NCBI GenBank assembly: GCA_016584495.1 | Contig: WAID01000008.1 | Span: 620,001-684,000 of the forward strand | Origin: Celoporthe dispersa | Lineage: Eukaryota; Ascomycota; Sordariomycetes; Diaporthales; Cryphonectriaceae | Reading direction: 5' to 3' | DNA: 64,000 nucleotides | Shown: positions 1 through 12,521 of the stretch, piece by piece | Numbering within the stretch: position 1 is the stretch's first letter | Layout: every line of letters begins with the position of its first letter | Notes under the pieces: model-generated | Told to the model about the DNA's origin: nothing | What the model saw: only the letters and a program-made list of their open reading frames with translations | Databases searched by the model: none | Made by a program: the position numbers and the translations under genes

Positions 1-2400
1 TTGCTCTTATGATAATTTGTAGCATGCTGAAGCAAGGGTGGAACTCCAACTCCACTAGAACTTGTTATCTCAATCTTCTCTGATGAGTTAGTCATCTCCC
101 TGTCCAGATCATCAGCGTTTAGGCTGGCAAGAATCTCTGTGGTCGTTAGTGGCTGTAAGATTGGTGAGTTCTTCTGGTAGCCCTCGCCGTGGTACCGCCT
201 TTTAAGTGCACCTCTGTCATAGATATCCCCTATGACACACATGATTGTCTCAAAGACTATATAACCAAGAGACCAAGTATCTACAAGCTTGTAACCAGCT
301 TCATTGTGGTTGTTTCGGTGAAGGAGCTCTGTCTGAGCGTCAATAACTTCGAAATAACAATACTTGCAGTTATGAAAATAAGACATGGTTACTCACTGGA
401 TTCACTTCCCGGATCTCTGAAGCCCTCAGTCATGGATTGTGGGTCTCTGAGCAGTTGATGTTGCATTGGAAATGCAAAAGCAGCCAGTGGCCACCAAGAA
501 TCATGTGACTGGCAAAGGCGAGAGACCTGGGTATTCTCCACTGGGGAAGCTGTGAGAATAAAGGGGCTGCCTACTTCTCGGGCACAGAACCCATTCGGTC
601 CAATATCGTGCGGATAGGACTGATACGTCCAGTTAGGTATAATGACCAGACTTCGCCCTCCATGTTGAGAGGTCAAGTTGATTATCGCTCCTCCTGAGAA
701 CGACTGGTGGCTAGTAGTGTCTTGTAGAAGGGTTAGATGGTATTGACCCAAGATATTCGAACGGGCATCTGTTATACCGGCTCTGCAATTATGATCCAAT
801 GCATGATTGATTTCCATACATCGCTCCATAGACTTGTGAAGGAAAGAGCACAATTTGGACCAGCATGCTTTTGCACTAAGGTCTATGCTGCTATTCTGGA
901 ACGTGCTCAAGACCCTGACATCGAAGCGGGTTTCTGGCTGCGTGAAGTTGTAGTGTAACTTCAGACTGTCGTCAACAATGTTGCATTGAAGCGTAGGCCG
1001 TCGAATGCGTCTTACTTTTCTGTTGTGGGCAGTGCGGAGGCTCATTATTCTGGGAGAGAGGTAAGTCTAATGAATATATAATCATGGCGTCATACGTACC
1101 TGTCAAGTTCTTGTCTTGTAAACAATGTGTTATGAGTGAAGGCCTGAATTATGAGCGTCCAGAAAGTCTTGACGTCGTTGAGACTGGTTCCAAGTCCCAC
1201 GGTCAAGGAAGAAATTAGACTATTGATAGAACGTCAATCATATGTTATCTCGGAGCCAACGCATACAAAACAATGTCAGCTTACCTGCCAGTGCTGGTTC
1301 CATGGGATGAATAGAAAAGTTCATGATTCAGTCGAAAGTCTGCAACACTGGTCATCTCTTGGTGGAAGATTTGCGTGTCCGGATTGGTCGATGAGCCCTG
1401 AACACTTTGCGTAAAGAGGTGAAGAAGATACAGCATTTCGGAATCCCAGATAACACCAGCAGTGAGAGTCGAAGGACTGTGCTGGCGTGAAGTTTGGGAA
1501 GGCGTCGACTGTGCTGTGGTGCAGGGTTCTGGCTCTGCGAGGTGTTTCAACATGACAGCAAAACGTATATCCAACCTAGAGTTCCTGTTCAATCGATGGT
1601 TGTGGATCTTGTTGCCATGCAGTACAGACTGAGCAGTGCTCCTCCATAATTTGCGCCTTACTCCTAACCTTGATGGTCTCGAGTAATTGCCTCGGTCAGC
1701 CCAGTCATGACCCAGGAGGCTTAAGCACATATATATGACGTCCTGGTCTGATTCTTGAGATCGAAGATGCATTAGATCTTCAGAGCCGTGGGTGAACCAA
1801 ATCTTCAAAGATGCACAGGATGTCCGAGGCTCGCAGGAGTGCCAGTCGTCTTGATCGGGTAGGTTTATAGAGTGTTGTTGGTTCTGATAGTCAGAACAAT
1901 CATCTCGCACACGCTCGGGGACAGTTATGGCCCAAGGAGGACAGTCATTCGGGGCGCATGGTCGATCGCTAAAGTATGCTAGAGGCGAGGAGGAACTCGT
2001 AGTTCCGGACCTAGAACAATTAACGTCTGTTAGAGGTATGTAAAAGAGGCTCCTTTGAATCCATACCTTTTGCCGCCCCGGACGTTGCAGCATTTCCCGG
2101 ACTGGGCATTTCTGCACGAGGAAAAGCAACCTGCGTAAGCTTGGAACGAAACCATTCGGTCATCACAGACATACTCTTCGTGAGCCATCGCCGCCATCGA
2201 TGCAGACGAATCGTGGAAAGTTCTAGAGGAAGTATCCCTTGGAGAGTGGAAATAACCTGACGTGTCTGTCCTTGTCAGTGAATCTTGTGGTGTATAGGCA
2301 GAGCCGGCGAAATTGAGGCCCGATAGAATGAAGTCAGAGGATGAAACCAGAAAAGAGGAATGATAAATCGCTCATCAGAATGCTGCCCCGCAGCTAAGTA
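1..2400 (-). CDS. Uncharacterised multi-exon gene, truncated at the left edge
   Basis: I do not recognise this protein. Coding is supported by consistent splicing on the minus strand. A long exon ends near 1286 before a GTAAGC donor. A short exon lies about 1218-1101, with acceptor AATAG and donor GTACGT. A ~660-nt exon runs 1048 to about 387 (acceptor CCCAG, donor GTGAGT), and a last exon is open from about 345 through base 1. Joining them keeps one frame. Another open stretch at about 2130-2360 may be the first exon, possibly with ATG at 2197, but the start is not settled. The edge exon contains VDTWSLGYIVFE, which resembles subdomain IX of protein kinases (DxWSLGxxxxE), but I see no HRD or DFG motif upstream. 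A kinase-like or pseudokinase C-lobe is therefore only a possibility. The C-terminus lies outside the window. Confidence 0.4.
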
Positions 2401-3117
2401 GTCCTAGGCGGCCTCAGAGATGTAGATTATTAACGGAAACCCCATACGAAAAGAAATGTCGATTGGGCTACAAGAGACTTGGGAAGGGGAGGTAGGGGCG
2501 AATACGCAGCTGGTTGGACCACCTGGATGGCTGGCGCTTACGAATGCTCACTTGATGCCTGACTTCTGTTAATGCTGTACATATCCAAGAATCTTGGAAC
2601 GTAGCAATGACGCTTAGCTGCGATTCTTGGACTTGTCAAATCCCGACACAAGCCTCCACGTCCCACGTTTCTCCTCCTGCCTGCCACACAGTCCAATACC
2701 AAAGTCTTCCTTCCTGTTACCTCTGCTATCACTATACCGTCACCTTTACAGTGTCTCGTTGAAACTGTGTTCCCGTGTGTTCACGGTTGTCAATCCAGCC
2801 TGCTTCTTGACTTAGCACCAGATAAGGTTGCCAAAGATGGCCCATATCGGTTCCAACTCCGACAAAGCTCTTCGTCGTCAGTCCCGTGAGGAGGCTCCTC
2901 CTTTGTATGTCTAGAACACCGCCCCTAACCGAAGCTTGGAGACCACCCACCAACCTGACTTCCTCATCACAGGGAAAGTCAACCGGATGTCCAAGGGCAG
3001 TGGGCTGAGGATGAGCCGCCGATTGCGAAACACCCGAACACGATCAGGCTTTGGCCTCAGCAGACATCTCGTTCATTGAAACGATCAAGACACCACATCA
3101 TCCGATCGAGGGCAAAC
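2401..3117. other. Intergenic, nothing recognised
   Basis: Only short open frames with no recognisable domain. The stretch separates the minus-strand edge gene from the plus-strand Est1-like gene, so it should hold both promoters. I see no clear element in it. Confidence 0.4.
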
Positions 3118-4494
3118 ATGAATACTGAGAAAGAGGTTGCTTCTGTGACCGTCATGATTTCACAACCAGAGACGCGGCCTATATGCCAGGAAGAACTCGT
3201 TGCTGAGGTCAGGGGCATTTACCAGGGCCTTGTCGCGGTCGAATCCAAGTGCATCGAGGTTGTTTGTGCACAGCCAGCATGGAGAGAAGCGAGCCAGGAA
3301 CAAGCCATTGCTGAGTTCAACGGCATTTACAACGGCCTTGTCGCGGTCGAATCCAAGTGCATCGAGGTTGGTTGTGCACAGCCAGCACGGAGAGAAGCGA
3401 GTAAGTTGTATTAGAAAGCCAAAAGCACCAGGCCACTCACGAGTGCTGATTTGTTGCAGCTGCAAAGCTATATAACGAACAGAGGCAGGCTCTCATTGCC
3501 ATGTACCGAACCCTCTTACACGAGCATCCGACGAAAGGCTCGCTGGACAGGGCCCGAGCTTCTGGCAGTCTATTATTATCTAGCGATATCAATCACCTCG
3601 TTCAACTGGATGGGATGATCGAACCAGAATCTACGTCTCCGCTTGACAATCGAAAGCAGATAGACTATGGCGCGCCCATGTTGATGGCTAGCAGCAACGC
3701 CGAATATGGTTGTGGTCAACAGGAGGCCCAACACATCTCTTGTCCGGCCAGACCTATACCACCGTTGCCCATGCCCAGTGAGGCTCGAGCCATTCCGCAG
3801 ACGCGTTGGCTTATTCCCCGCCATTCCGTTGATTATTTTGAGACCTCCTACACTCCCGGCCCCTTCGCAAGCAGTAGTATTTGTAATGACGGTGGCCAAC
3901 CTGCCCGGTACATTCCATTGCACTTGCTTCGCCAATCCCACAAGATGATTACACTGATGCTTATGGGTTTCATTTTCCTCGCTGGTAGCCCAACGGTTCT
4001 CGCTGCAGATCCAGGGCCAGCGTTCTTTTGGGGACTCTGGGCTGCGGAATTCTCAATGGTCTTCCCAGCTATCTCATGTTGACCTGGCCGACCCCTCCTC
4101 AAGTGGACCTGGACTCTGGCCCAATTGGTGGATGGAATCCGGCCAAGTTATGGTATGTTGATAAACTCTTCCTCACATCACGGCCTGGGGTTAACAGGAC
4201 TATAGCACCCTTTGTATCGGCTTGGCATTCGCGGCGCCGTTCCCGATGATGCTTTCGAGGTGGCTGCCCGTGAGGCGGAGGAAGTTATTTCACGGCCTCC
4301 ATCTCTTCATGGCCGGCAGCGCACTTGTGTTCTTGGAAGTTTTCGGGGACCCTAAGCACGACTCGCTAGAGAGACTCCCTTTTTGGCTATTTGCGTCAGC
4401 GATAATTACGTTCTGTCTCCCCATGCCCCTCTTGGATGGTCTGTCGCATCTTTGGGAATTGCTACATAATACAAACCCAGCGCTACCGATCTGA
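3118..4494 (+). pseudogene. Est1-like fungal protein with C-terminal membrane part, internally deleted and frame-broken
   Basis: From ATG 3118 the N-terminus (MNTEKEVASV, then GIY-GLVAVESKCIEV) matches from memory the fungal family related to the Est1 DNA/RNA-binding protein. An intron at 3401 to about 3462 (GTAAGT...TTGCAG) leads into an exon reading ALIAMYRTLLHEH, the conserved segment that normally opens the Est1 helical domain. That helical domain of several hundred residues is missing: the frame jumps to a polar linker and then to hydrophobic segments (about 3945-4080 and 4222-4490). The frame breaks near 4065-4095. A second intron (GTATGT at about 4151 to AACAG at about 4198) rejoins the tail beginning DYSTLCIGLAF. 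A 108-bp unit is duplicated in tandem near the start. The deletion together with the frame break suggests a decayed copy, although a short divergent paralogue plus a sequencing error is also possible. Confidence 0.55.
3186..3400 (+). repeat. In-frame 108-bp tandem duplication inside the Est1-like gene
   Basis: Two copies start at 3186 and 3294 (CCAGGAA...). The ~80-bp core (3212-3292 and 3320-3400) is nearly identical, with a few substitutions. The unit is 36 codons, so the frame is kept. Copy 2 ends exactly at the intron donor (GAAGCGA followed by GTAAGT), whereas copy 1 reads through at the same place. Confidence 0.9.
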
Positions 4495-5437
4495 ACCCGC
4501 GATAGGAGAACGCGTGTTGGAGAAGCACCAAGCCATGGCTACCGATTGAAGTCAATTGAGCCGTGTGCAGACCTCGGGGCGCTGGCTGGGGGGTTGGTCA
4601 TGATCACGGTCAATCCTGGCTATGTGAGTAAGTAAGCTGAAGGGGGTCTGACGAAGTTTCGGTAGAATGTCTTCATCTCACCCAAAAATACCAAGTAGTG
4701 GAAACGTCCTCGAGTGTGTAATCCGCAATGTCTAACATTGGGTCCTGGTACTGGATCTTAGTCGTGACCTGTTTTGAGCCAATCTTTGCCCCCTTTCCGT
4801 TCTGAGCCGCCCACCCATATCAACCTTTACTCTTCCATGAATGGCCCAAAAATATACCATACCGCTTAAACACACGGCCGTCGACTATGCGGCCTCTGAT
4901 ACGTTCAACTGGCAAGCTACTAGGCGGGAGGGGAAAGCCCTGTATGTATAGATCGTTTTAGACTTGAAAAGCCTGAACGCCAGAGAAAGGCGGAATGGTT
5001 CGCAAGGGGAGACGGCTCAGAATACTCAAATTCATGCATAAAAGCTATTCGATTTCCCTTTATATCTGGGGACGATTATCCAAGAGACCTTTGTCTTTAT
5101 TGTAAATTAGTCTGGGCTAGTTCTGGCTCGCCGGCGTCATTGTCTCGAGAGCCTTTGTTGAAGCCCTCACCGAAGACGACTCTTTTCTCCCTCCCTTTTT
5201 TCTGCTCATGACTCCCACCTGGCACGAATTCGTAAAGGAATCTTACAAACCCTGCATTAATGTTTCAAGTTTCTCAGTCCTGACATACGCCTCTGGTATT
5301 TCCTCCAAAACCTTCCTGCTACCGACGGAAATACTTCTATTAGATCAGAATACGTCAGCGGACTCAGAGCCCATCAAATTTCCAAAGCACATTATTTTAT
5401 CGCCAGACAAACGTGGTAATACTTGATTCAATCAGCC
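4495..5437. other. Intergenic, nothing recognised
   Basis: No gene supported. A 73-codon open frame at 5208-5426 begins with ATG but has no recognisable motif or coding character. Moderately AT-rich, no clear repeat. Confidence 0.4.
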
Positions 5438-5659
5438 ATGTGTTACGAAGTCTGGTATCAAGTACGATGCAAGCATTGTAGCAACAAACATTCCGGCGCC
5501 AACTCCGTGCCTTGCATTCAATACGCCGCCACTGGTCAGGAATGCACCCAGAAGACGGTCAGCGGAGAGAGGGGTACGATCTGTTGTCGGTCCTGTAAAT
5601 CTGGCAGTGGGCGGAACTGTTGGTGTAAGGTGACGCCTGGTCTGAGGGTTTGGAAATAG
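5438..5659 (+). CDS. Small cysteine-rich protein (73 aa)
   Basis: Single exon, ATG at 5438 followed directly by a Cys codon (MCYEVWYQVRCKHC). It has about ten cysteines, several in CxxC-like pairs (RCKHC, ICCRSC, NCWC). The protein is basic and lacks a signal peptide, so it is more likely a small intracellular zinc-binding protein than a secreted effector. Short fungal hypothetical proteins starting MCY with spaced CxxC pairs are common and uncharacterised; I recognise the type but no function. The frame could also be opened from an upstream TTG, but the ATG start gives the typical N-terminus. Confidence 0.5.
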   Translation: MCYEVWYQVRCKHCSNKHSGANSVPCIQYAATGQECTQKTVSGERGTICCRSCKSGSGRNCWCKVTPGLRVWK

Positions 5660-5919
5660 AAGTTTATCTGGACACTATCTCACCGTACATACACCAAACA
5701 AATATCATTTGTTGTTAGGTAAACAAAAGTATTATCCATATGGGTTCAGAGTGGCACTTGTTGCTTCTCGAGACCCTGTCCCGGGTTGTGAGCTATTTTG
5801 AAAAAGCCCCCCGAGTCACAATTTTCTGCTCTCTATGTCTATGCTGATCGGTGAGTTTCACATCTACAACGCCCCATGTACCCAGCACAGATTATAATCA
5901 TGATAAGCCCCGCGAGGAA
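5660..5919. other. Short intergenic gap 3' of the OPT gene
   Basis: Lies between the Cys-rich gene and the OPT stop. It has an AT-rich 3' part; no element is recognised. Confidence 0.35.
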
Positions 5920-8808
5920 CTAGGACCATGTTCCATTTGCAGGACCGAAATAGCCTGTCGATGGCATCTGCAACCAGGGTGTCCCGTTGTAGTCCGCCGT
6001 GTTCTGCCAGACCTCGTTGCCCCACCACGAGGGGGAACTCGACACCAGGCCCGTACGTGATCGCAAAGAAGATGACGATTCCAGAGATTGCAAGGCCCTA
6101 GAAGAAGAAAAAGAAACAAAAAAATTAAACGTTAGAAAGCGGCACACCGTGGCAAGAGGTCAGTCACATCAAACTCACCGAGTCCAGAGCAGCAGCAAGG
6201 ACGTAATTGTATTTTGTCCTAGAACCACGTTAGTTACAGCAGACACAACCAAGTCTATCTCGGCAAGAGACAGAAGAGCCCAGTGAGGATAGACTGGCAA
6301 TATCCTCTGTAATTATCTGAAGGTGGGTATCACTCACCACCAGGCGCGGAAGCGGTTGAAGATGATCTTGTTAAAGACCAGATTGACAATGTACCAGCTA
6401 GAATAATTGATTCCAGTGGCAGGCGGAACATTGTACGTGCCCACGAATATGAGAGGCCAGTTCGTCTTGCGGAAGAAATCCGAGTTTGTTTTCTTCCAGA
6501 GGAAATATGTGATTGGTGGCAGCACCAGTCCGATCCAGAAGAAATGTAGCTGTGCACATGAGCGGCATTAGTGGTGGACTCCAGGTTAAGGTCACCATAC
6601 GTCCAGCAGCAGCGCTTGCCGAGACCAGGCTGGGACGTAGTTTTTTTTTTCTTCTTGGAAGCGAGACGTACCAGACCAGAGTAGATTTTACCAGCGCTGT
6701 AGAGCCGTGCTGGCCCTATGAGGCCCCAGATGATCGAGGAGCTGTAAACCGTCAACCCGTTCGGACACGAGAATCCGTTTGGCTGGTCGTCGTCGCAGAT
6801 CCCATCAACATTGCCCAGCATCCAGAGCGTGACGCCAACCTGAGTCAGAGCACCTAGGATCGTAGCAAGTCCTTGGGCGAAGAAAAGAGTCCTTGATGGG
6901 ATCTTGAGGTAGTGAGCCAGCTTCACTGTTTTGGTTTTTGACTAGGTCAGCTATGGTGTTCTACGCACTCTCACAAGGTTCCAGCCAAGCGACCTTGGGA
7001 TAAAAAAATAAAAAAGGCTGAAAAGGGATAAGAAGAAAAAAAGACGTGTGAGCTTACTATCTTGAGCAAAATAGAGCCCCTGGCCCACTACATCTGTGGA
7101 CAGGATCTTGAAGAGCATAGTTGCGACAGGCTTGCCCTGAAACATGTATCCGCCGATAAACTCAGACAGCACGTTGATCTGGTTTGCGTCCACGTTGGTC
7201 ACAGCCTGAATCATACCGCAAGGTACCATGTATATGGCCGGGATGACGAGGGCCAGGACGATGCCGTAGACTGGAAGGCCGGTATGGAACACCTCTGTCA
7301 TGGCAACGCACATGCCAAAGACGACCAGTATGATAGCGAACCACCACCAGACGGGTACCTTCCTGTAGGCCTTCATCAGCCGGGCGTGGATGTCGAGCTT
7401 CAAGGTCCCCCTGAACGCTTGTACCAGCTCGTCCCAGTGAAAGAAATAAACGTGGGAGAGGACACTGGTGATGGAGGCAAAGGACAGGCCGTAGACGAAC
7501 GCAAAGGTCGCAGGGAGATAGGGAGGGCTGTAGGTCTTGTACTTGGCCTCGTCGAAGGTCGATCCCGTCATCACCTTGGACGAGTTGTACTCCTGGCCGA
7601 AGCGGTCGTACACATCCGCGGTGCAGAACGGCAGGTACGCCGTGAACCACGTGTTGGTGTAATACAGGGCCGGCGTGACGACCCAGAAGAAGAGCGCAAA
7701 GCCGAAGAAGACGTTGACCGCGGCCCAGTGAGGGCTGAGGAGCGGGTTCGTGTTGTAGGCGACCATGGACCAGTCAAAAGTCAGGGGGAAGAGGCCCATG
7801 CCCGTGACCATGCCGAACACGTTGTTGACTGCGATGTTGTTGGGCGCGATCCAGCAGATCCAGGTGAAGTACGAAAGCCCTGTGAAGATCAAGCCAGGGA
7901 ACCAGTACCACACAAAGGCGGCCGCCCCGACCACCATGAAGAACTTGATGCGGGTTATCCTCCAGCCGTCTGCCACCGCATTGGCCTTGGAGTGCAGAGA
8001 GCTGAGCAGGGCGACGTTGCTCAGCACGCCCGGCCAGATCATGCTTGCCGGCTCGACCAGCCACCGCGAGCTCAGCCCGGCCACGCCATAGCCCAGCAGC
8101 TGGCAGCACAGGACGACCATGACGCTGAAGCCGGTCTGCAGGGTGAAGCCGTAGAACTTGGCGGCCTGGATGATATTGGTAGCATCTGCGGAACCAAACC
8201 CAAAGGAGACGTTGCTCATGATGGTGACAAGAGCATGTTCCTTGATGTTGAAGTGCCGGTCCGGGTTGAAACGGCTGATGGGGAGCAGATTGGCGATGCC
8301 CACGCCGATGGGGAAGGCCAGCAGCTCGGCCACCAGGGAAACTATATGGACGCCAGGGTAGCGCAGGCTGAAGAACTGGTTGACACCGGCACCCAGGAAC
8401 ACGAACACCTTTTTGGTCACCCGTTTTGTTAGTCCTGGTCGAATATTGAACTCCTCCCTTTTTTCTCTTTCTTTCTTCAAGCGAAGAGAGTCCCCATCCA
8501 TTCACCAACCTGTGTGGACTTACAATACCCAAGAACCAGGCCCGGAAGGTGTTGACTGGCATCTCTGGGTCGTCGTATTCAGGAACCACCGCCCTGACGG
8601 CTGGGAAAGGACTCGTGTCGGCTTCCCAGTCGCCCTCTATATCGTCCTCGCCGATCACTCGGGCCAGGTCGACCTCGAGCTCGACCAGATGTCCATTGAG
8701 GATCTCAGTCCCGACGCCGTCGTGAGAGTCGTGTGTCCCTTTCTCTGATCGGACTCGATTGAGGGTCTCGTCGCCCTTGGTGGCCATGTCGAGCTCCTTA
8801 GCGTCCAT
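5920..8808 (-). CDS. OPT-family oligopeptide transporter (proton-coupled)
   Basis: Plasma-membrane transporter of the OPT family (small oligopeptides, in some members glutathione or metal chelates). ATG at 8808 opens a polar acidic N-terminus. A first intron (8523 to about 8413, with CTAAC branch point) leads to the OPT hallmark GVNQFFSLRYPGV. The long central exon (about 8412-7058) encodes many hydrophobic segments. Three or four smaller exons follow, containing KLAHYLKIPSR, FWIGLVLPPITYF and WTKYNYVLAAALDS. The tail SWWGNEVWQNTADYNGTPW is the usual OPT C-terminus but lies one base out of frame from the preceding membrane segment, across a run of five G (plus strand 6031-6035). One G fewer would make the reading continuous to the TAG at 5920. 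If the sequence is right as given, the protein would instead end near 5869 with an unrelated tail. Substrate cannot be told. Confidence 0.9.
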
Positions 8809-9584
8809 GATGAACCCTCCTAAGCCGTCGCGCAGGCGGTGGTGAAGCTTGTCAGGGAGTAGTTAAAGAATTCATAGAGAATCACTAAAATACTTGACGG
8901 GGGCTGCTCGCACGCGACTCATCATATACTACGATGAGATTCATGCAGTCTTGTATGTACGGCCTGGCCCACTGCATCTTCTTATCATGATTAGTGGAGT
9001 GACATTGCAGAATTATGTCCAGCCCTCCTCCCTCGGCTTCGTCCGGCGACACGACAACAGATACGCACTACACTCAGGCACAAGGTAGATATACCTTGTC
9101 TGATCATTGTAACCAAAACTCCACTCCATCGTTAAGATCTTTGCCGCACGTATAATACCACTTTATCGTTTTCTAAAAAATTTCAGGGCTAGGCCTAGCG
9201 GAGAAATTGCCGGTCCCATCACCTGTCGGCTTGAGCCAATAACCGTAGGTTGCTTTATCAAGCCATAATACGCCGGGTTGCAGATGTGCCTGCCTAACCA
9301 CACACGGCATGTGCATCTTGTCAGATAAACGGCATATCTCAATTCGAAAGAGAACTGGGTCAAGGATGCATCTTGAGCGAGCCTGTTTCGAGATGGTCAA
9401 TCATCAAAAGTAAACGCACGTCAACACACTTTGATCTAGCGCTGGGTCATGCTACGTAGCATTAGGTACAAGGGGGAGGACCCTTTCAATACGGTAATGG
9501 TAATAATTCGGAATTAGCAGAAGTTCTCTCAAAATTCGACCTCCTGAATGCTCCTCTCTACCACCAAGGGCTTTACACAACCAA
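8809..9584. other. OPT promoter and MFS 3' region
   Basis: About 780 bp between two minus-strand genes. It must hold the OPT promoter and the MFS terminator. No gene or repeat recognised. Confidence 0.4.
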
Positions 9585-11620
9585 TCAGTCCTCCCTCACT
9601 TGCGCCTTGCGGATGATGTCGGTATCATTCTTCTCAACATCTCGACGAGTTAATTCGTCTCCCTCGTTCGCCGTGTCCTCTTCTTCACCAGATCCAGGCG
9701 TCGAGCCCCCTCCCTCATCGCATTCTCGTGTCCTGACCCCAGCCGCCCCCTCCGATCCCTGGTTTTCCTCCTTTCTCTGCAGTCCTTTGTCCTTGATGAA
9801 GAACATCAGCAGCCAGCAACAGCTTATGCATCCGACCCAGAAGTAGAAGACTGATCTCGACGCCAGGGCATAGGTGTCAAGAATCATGTCCTTCTGGGCC
9901 TCAGAAAGACCTGCCAGGTCGGGCACCGAGAAGACCGAGGACTTGATCTGGTCGGCTACCGTATCAGGGATAAGAGGCGGAGAGGGCAGCTTGTCGATTA
10001 CGGTATTTGAGTACAGAGCTGAAGCAACAGCTAGGCCGCAGGCACCACCCAGAGACCGGAGGAAGTTCCGGGAGCTGATGACAACCGCTCGATCGGCCTT
10101 TGCAGAATGGGCCTGGGCGGCGACGAGCGTAGGTTGAAAAGTGAATCCAACCCCCATGCCCTGGATAATCAGGGTCACGATCATCCCAGCCAGCGGAAAT
10201 GTCCTGGAAAACCTGCTCTCGACAACAGTCGCGGTCAACCAGAGCGAGAACCCCACCCAAATCACCTCGCCATATCTGTTGAGGCCGGGACATGTACTGG
10301 CCGGAAGCGATCGATGCCATCGATTGCGGCAGCACAACGGGAAGGATCATGAGGGCAGACTGTATCACCGACATCTGTCGGACGATCTGATAAAACAGCG
10401 GGAGATAGTACAGAATGCTATAATAGCTCAATCCACTAGATCATCAACCTGTGGCGTTAGCGACCAGTTCATCATGGGCCTTACCTACTCGTACGACGGG
10501 GAGCTCAAAAGTCCTTTCACAGAGGGCACATCTGGGCAGAACGATGTCGCGAGCCCAAGCAGGTTCAGCGAGTCCTGACAAGAAGAGTACAGTGGTCCCA
10601 CGAGAGATATTATATAATAGATTACAACATGATGAAACGGCGTCTCAACTCACATCAGGAAGTTCTGGACCATCATGGCGGCCAGTGCAGGCTTCTTGAA
10701 CAGGCGGACTACATATAGGTAGCTATTTTCAGCCCACCACACACCAACAAGGCTTCTCGCGGCCTGGGCTCTGGGGATGGATGATGGGTCAACTTACAGG
10801 GGAACATGGGGAGTTTAGCCACCTTCCATTCGTTCAGGCCAAACAGGACGAGGAACGAAGAGCCGATGGTCAGCATGGCAATCACCATGGGCGAGTTCGC
10901 CGCAAACTGGGTGCCTATCCCAGAGATAGGTATCAGGAGGAGGATCGTGCCAACGGAGCTGAAGAAGATCCCCAGGTAGTCAATCTTGGCCAGCTTCGTC
11001 CTCAGCGGCTCGGGCGGGATGGTCTGCGGCGGCAGCAGCACATAGAGAATCAGCCCTGAGCAGACGGCTAGGGGGCAGAGGAGCCAGAACAGGGCCCTCC
11101 AGGTAACCCGCTCAGCAAAGGACGAAGAGATGAAGGGCCCGACGGCGTTGCCCAGCCCGACGCATGCGCCGAGGATGCCCATGAACTTGCCCCTCTGCTT
11201 GAGGGTCGTCACGTCGGAGACGACCATCATAGCCAGAGCCATGTTGCCTCCCGAGGCAACGCCACTGATGGCTCTGAAGGCAAATAGCTGGGGGCCCGTC
11301 CTTGCGAACGAGCAGAGCAGATCGCCGAGCCCCAGCAAGCCGAGGCTCGAGATCAGCATGACCTTGCGCCCAAAGATGTCGGAGAGCCTGCCATAAAGCA
11401 CCTGGAATGCGGTGTTGGCGATCAAGGAAGACGTGCCGGCCCATGTTATCGTGGACGAGCTATTCAGGTCACGGCCGATGGTGGGCAGGACAACGCCGAT
11501 CGACTGCTGGTCGATGAAGGTGATCAAGAGTGCCGAGGCCAATGCGCAAAAGACGACAATGAGGCGACCAGTGGGTAAAATGTTGGTCTGGTCGTGCAAC
11601 ACGGGCTCGGGTTTGGCCAT
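9585..11620 (-). CDS. MFS transporter, DHA2 (14-TM) drug/proton antiporter type
   Basis: Major facilitator of the DHA2 class, the type that exports toxins and antifungals in fungi. ATG at 11620. The first exon shows TM1 with FIDQQSIGVVLPTIGRDL and motif A in the 2-3 loop (YGRLSDIFGRKVML). Later exons carry LFKKPALAAMMVQNFL, SYYSILYYLPLFYQIV and the final helices, ending with a hydrophilic Glu-rich tail at 9585. The first intron is near 10800-10720. A long one of about 217 nt (10652-10436) restores FLIGLSYYS. The frame breaks at about 10284-10288, where one extra G/C separates SGQYMSR from NRYGEVIWVGF; one base fewer rejoins the family pattern. It sits next to an SDR and an OPT transporter, but a cluster role is unproven. 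Confidence 0.85.
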
Positions 11621-12457
11621 GTCGAACGGCAGCGGTCCCTCAAGGACACGAGTGTGTAGTTGGGGAGAGAGAGCCTGTGCGTGCGCCTAACCTTGACGTT
11701 GATATGGGAAACCCGTCGTGTGCAGAGCGAAATGCCACAATGACCGAACCACAGTTCGTTCGTGACGACCCAGTGTGTTGTACGTAATTTTCTGCCGGCT
11801 GCTTAAGTATCGGCACACAGATGAAGTAGACTGGCCTGTGGCCAGACAAGCTAGGAAGGAAAAGGCAAAAGAACAAACGAAAAAGAAAGAGAGAGAAAGA
11901 AAGAAGAGAAGAAAAAAAAAAAGGGATTGAGGCCGTTGTGCGGAACCCCTGGGTGAAGGTAAGTTCCGAACTCGCTGTGGGCCCTTCCAGGTGCTGACTG
12001 CAAGCTGCCTCGTAGGTATACTTAGGACCAAAGGCGCTGAGGGACCCTCTCTCCTGCAGCTGCCGGTTGTTTTTGCCGTTCATCTAATCCCGATTTAGCA
12101 GGACGTCTGCTTGACTCAAGTTTCCTCTTTGATTATGCCATTGGAATTATCTCCGATATAAGTCTTGACACCTCTGTAACTGGCTTGTCAGCCAAGATAA
12201 TTTTTTTTTAAAAAAAAAGAGGTGACATCTCGGCATAGTAATATTGTAGCAATGTTGACTCTGAATGCCTTTCATTCCCTCAGAAGGAAAAAAAAATTGA
12301 CTGAAATGCCAGGCCCTACGTGCTCGGTTATACAAATGATTCTTCTTTCTGCGAGATGGTCCATTGTGACGGAGACGACGTGACGAGCAATGGTACAACG
12401 AGTGAGGTGAGGGAATAGGCAAGAAAACAGTCTCTTTTCTCTCCTCTACGCTTATCG

Positions 12458-12521
<64 letters not shown>

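Noticed and set aside
6022..6045. A 19-nt GT...AG 'micro-intron' that would restore the OPT frame; a 22-nt one would do the same in the MFS gene
   Set aside because: Far below the minimum size of fungal spliceosomal introns. A single-base homopolymer error is simpler and restores conserved residues better.
7062..8432. 456-codon open frame on the plus strand
   Set aside because: It is antisense to the long OPT exon, Asp/His/Glu-rich with no motif, and begins with a non-ATG codon. A shadow of GC-rich codon bias.
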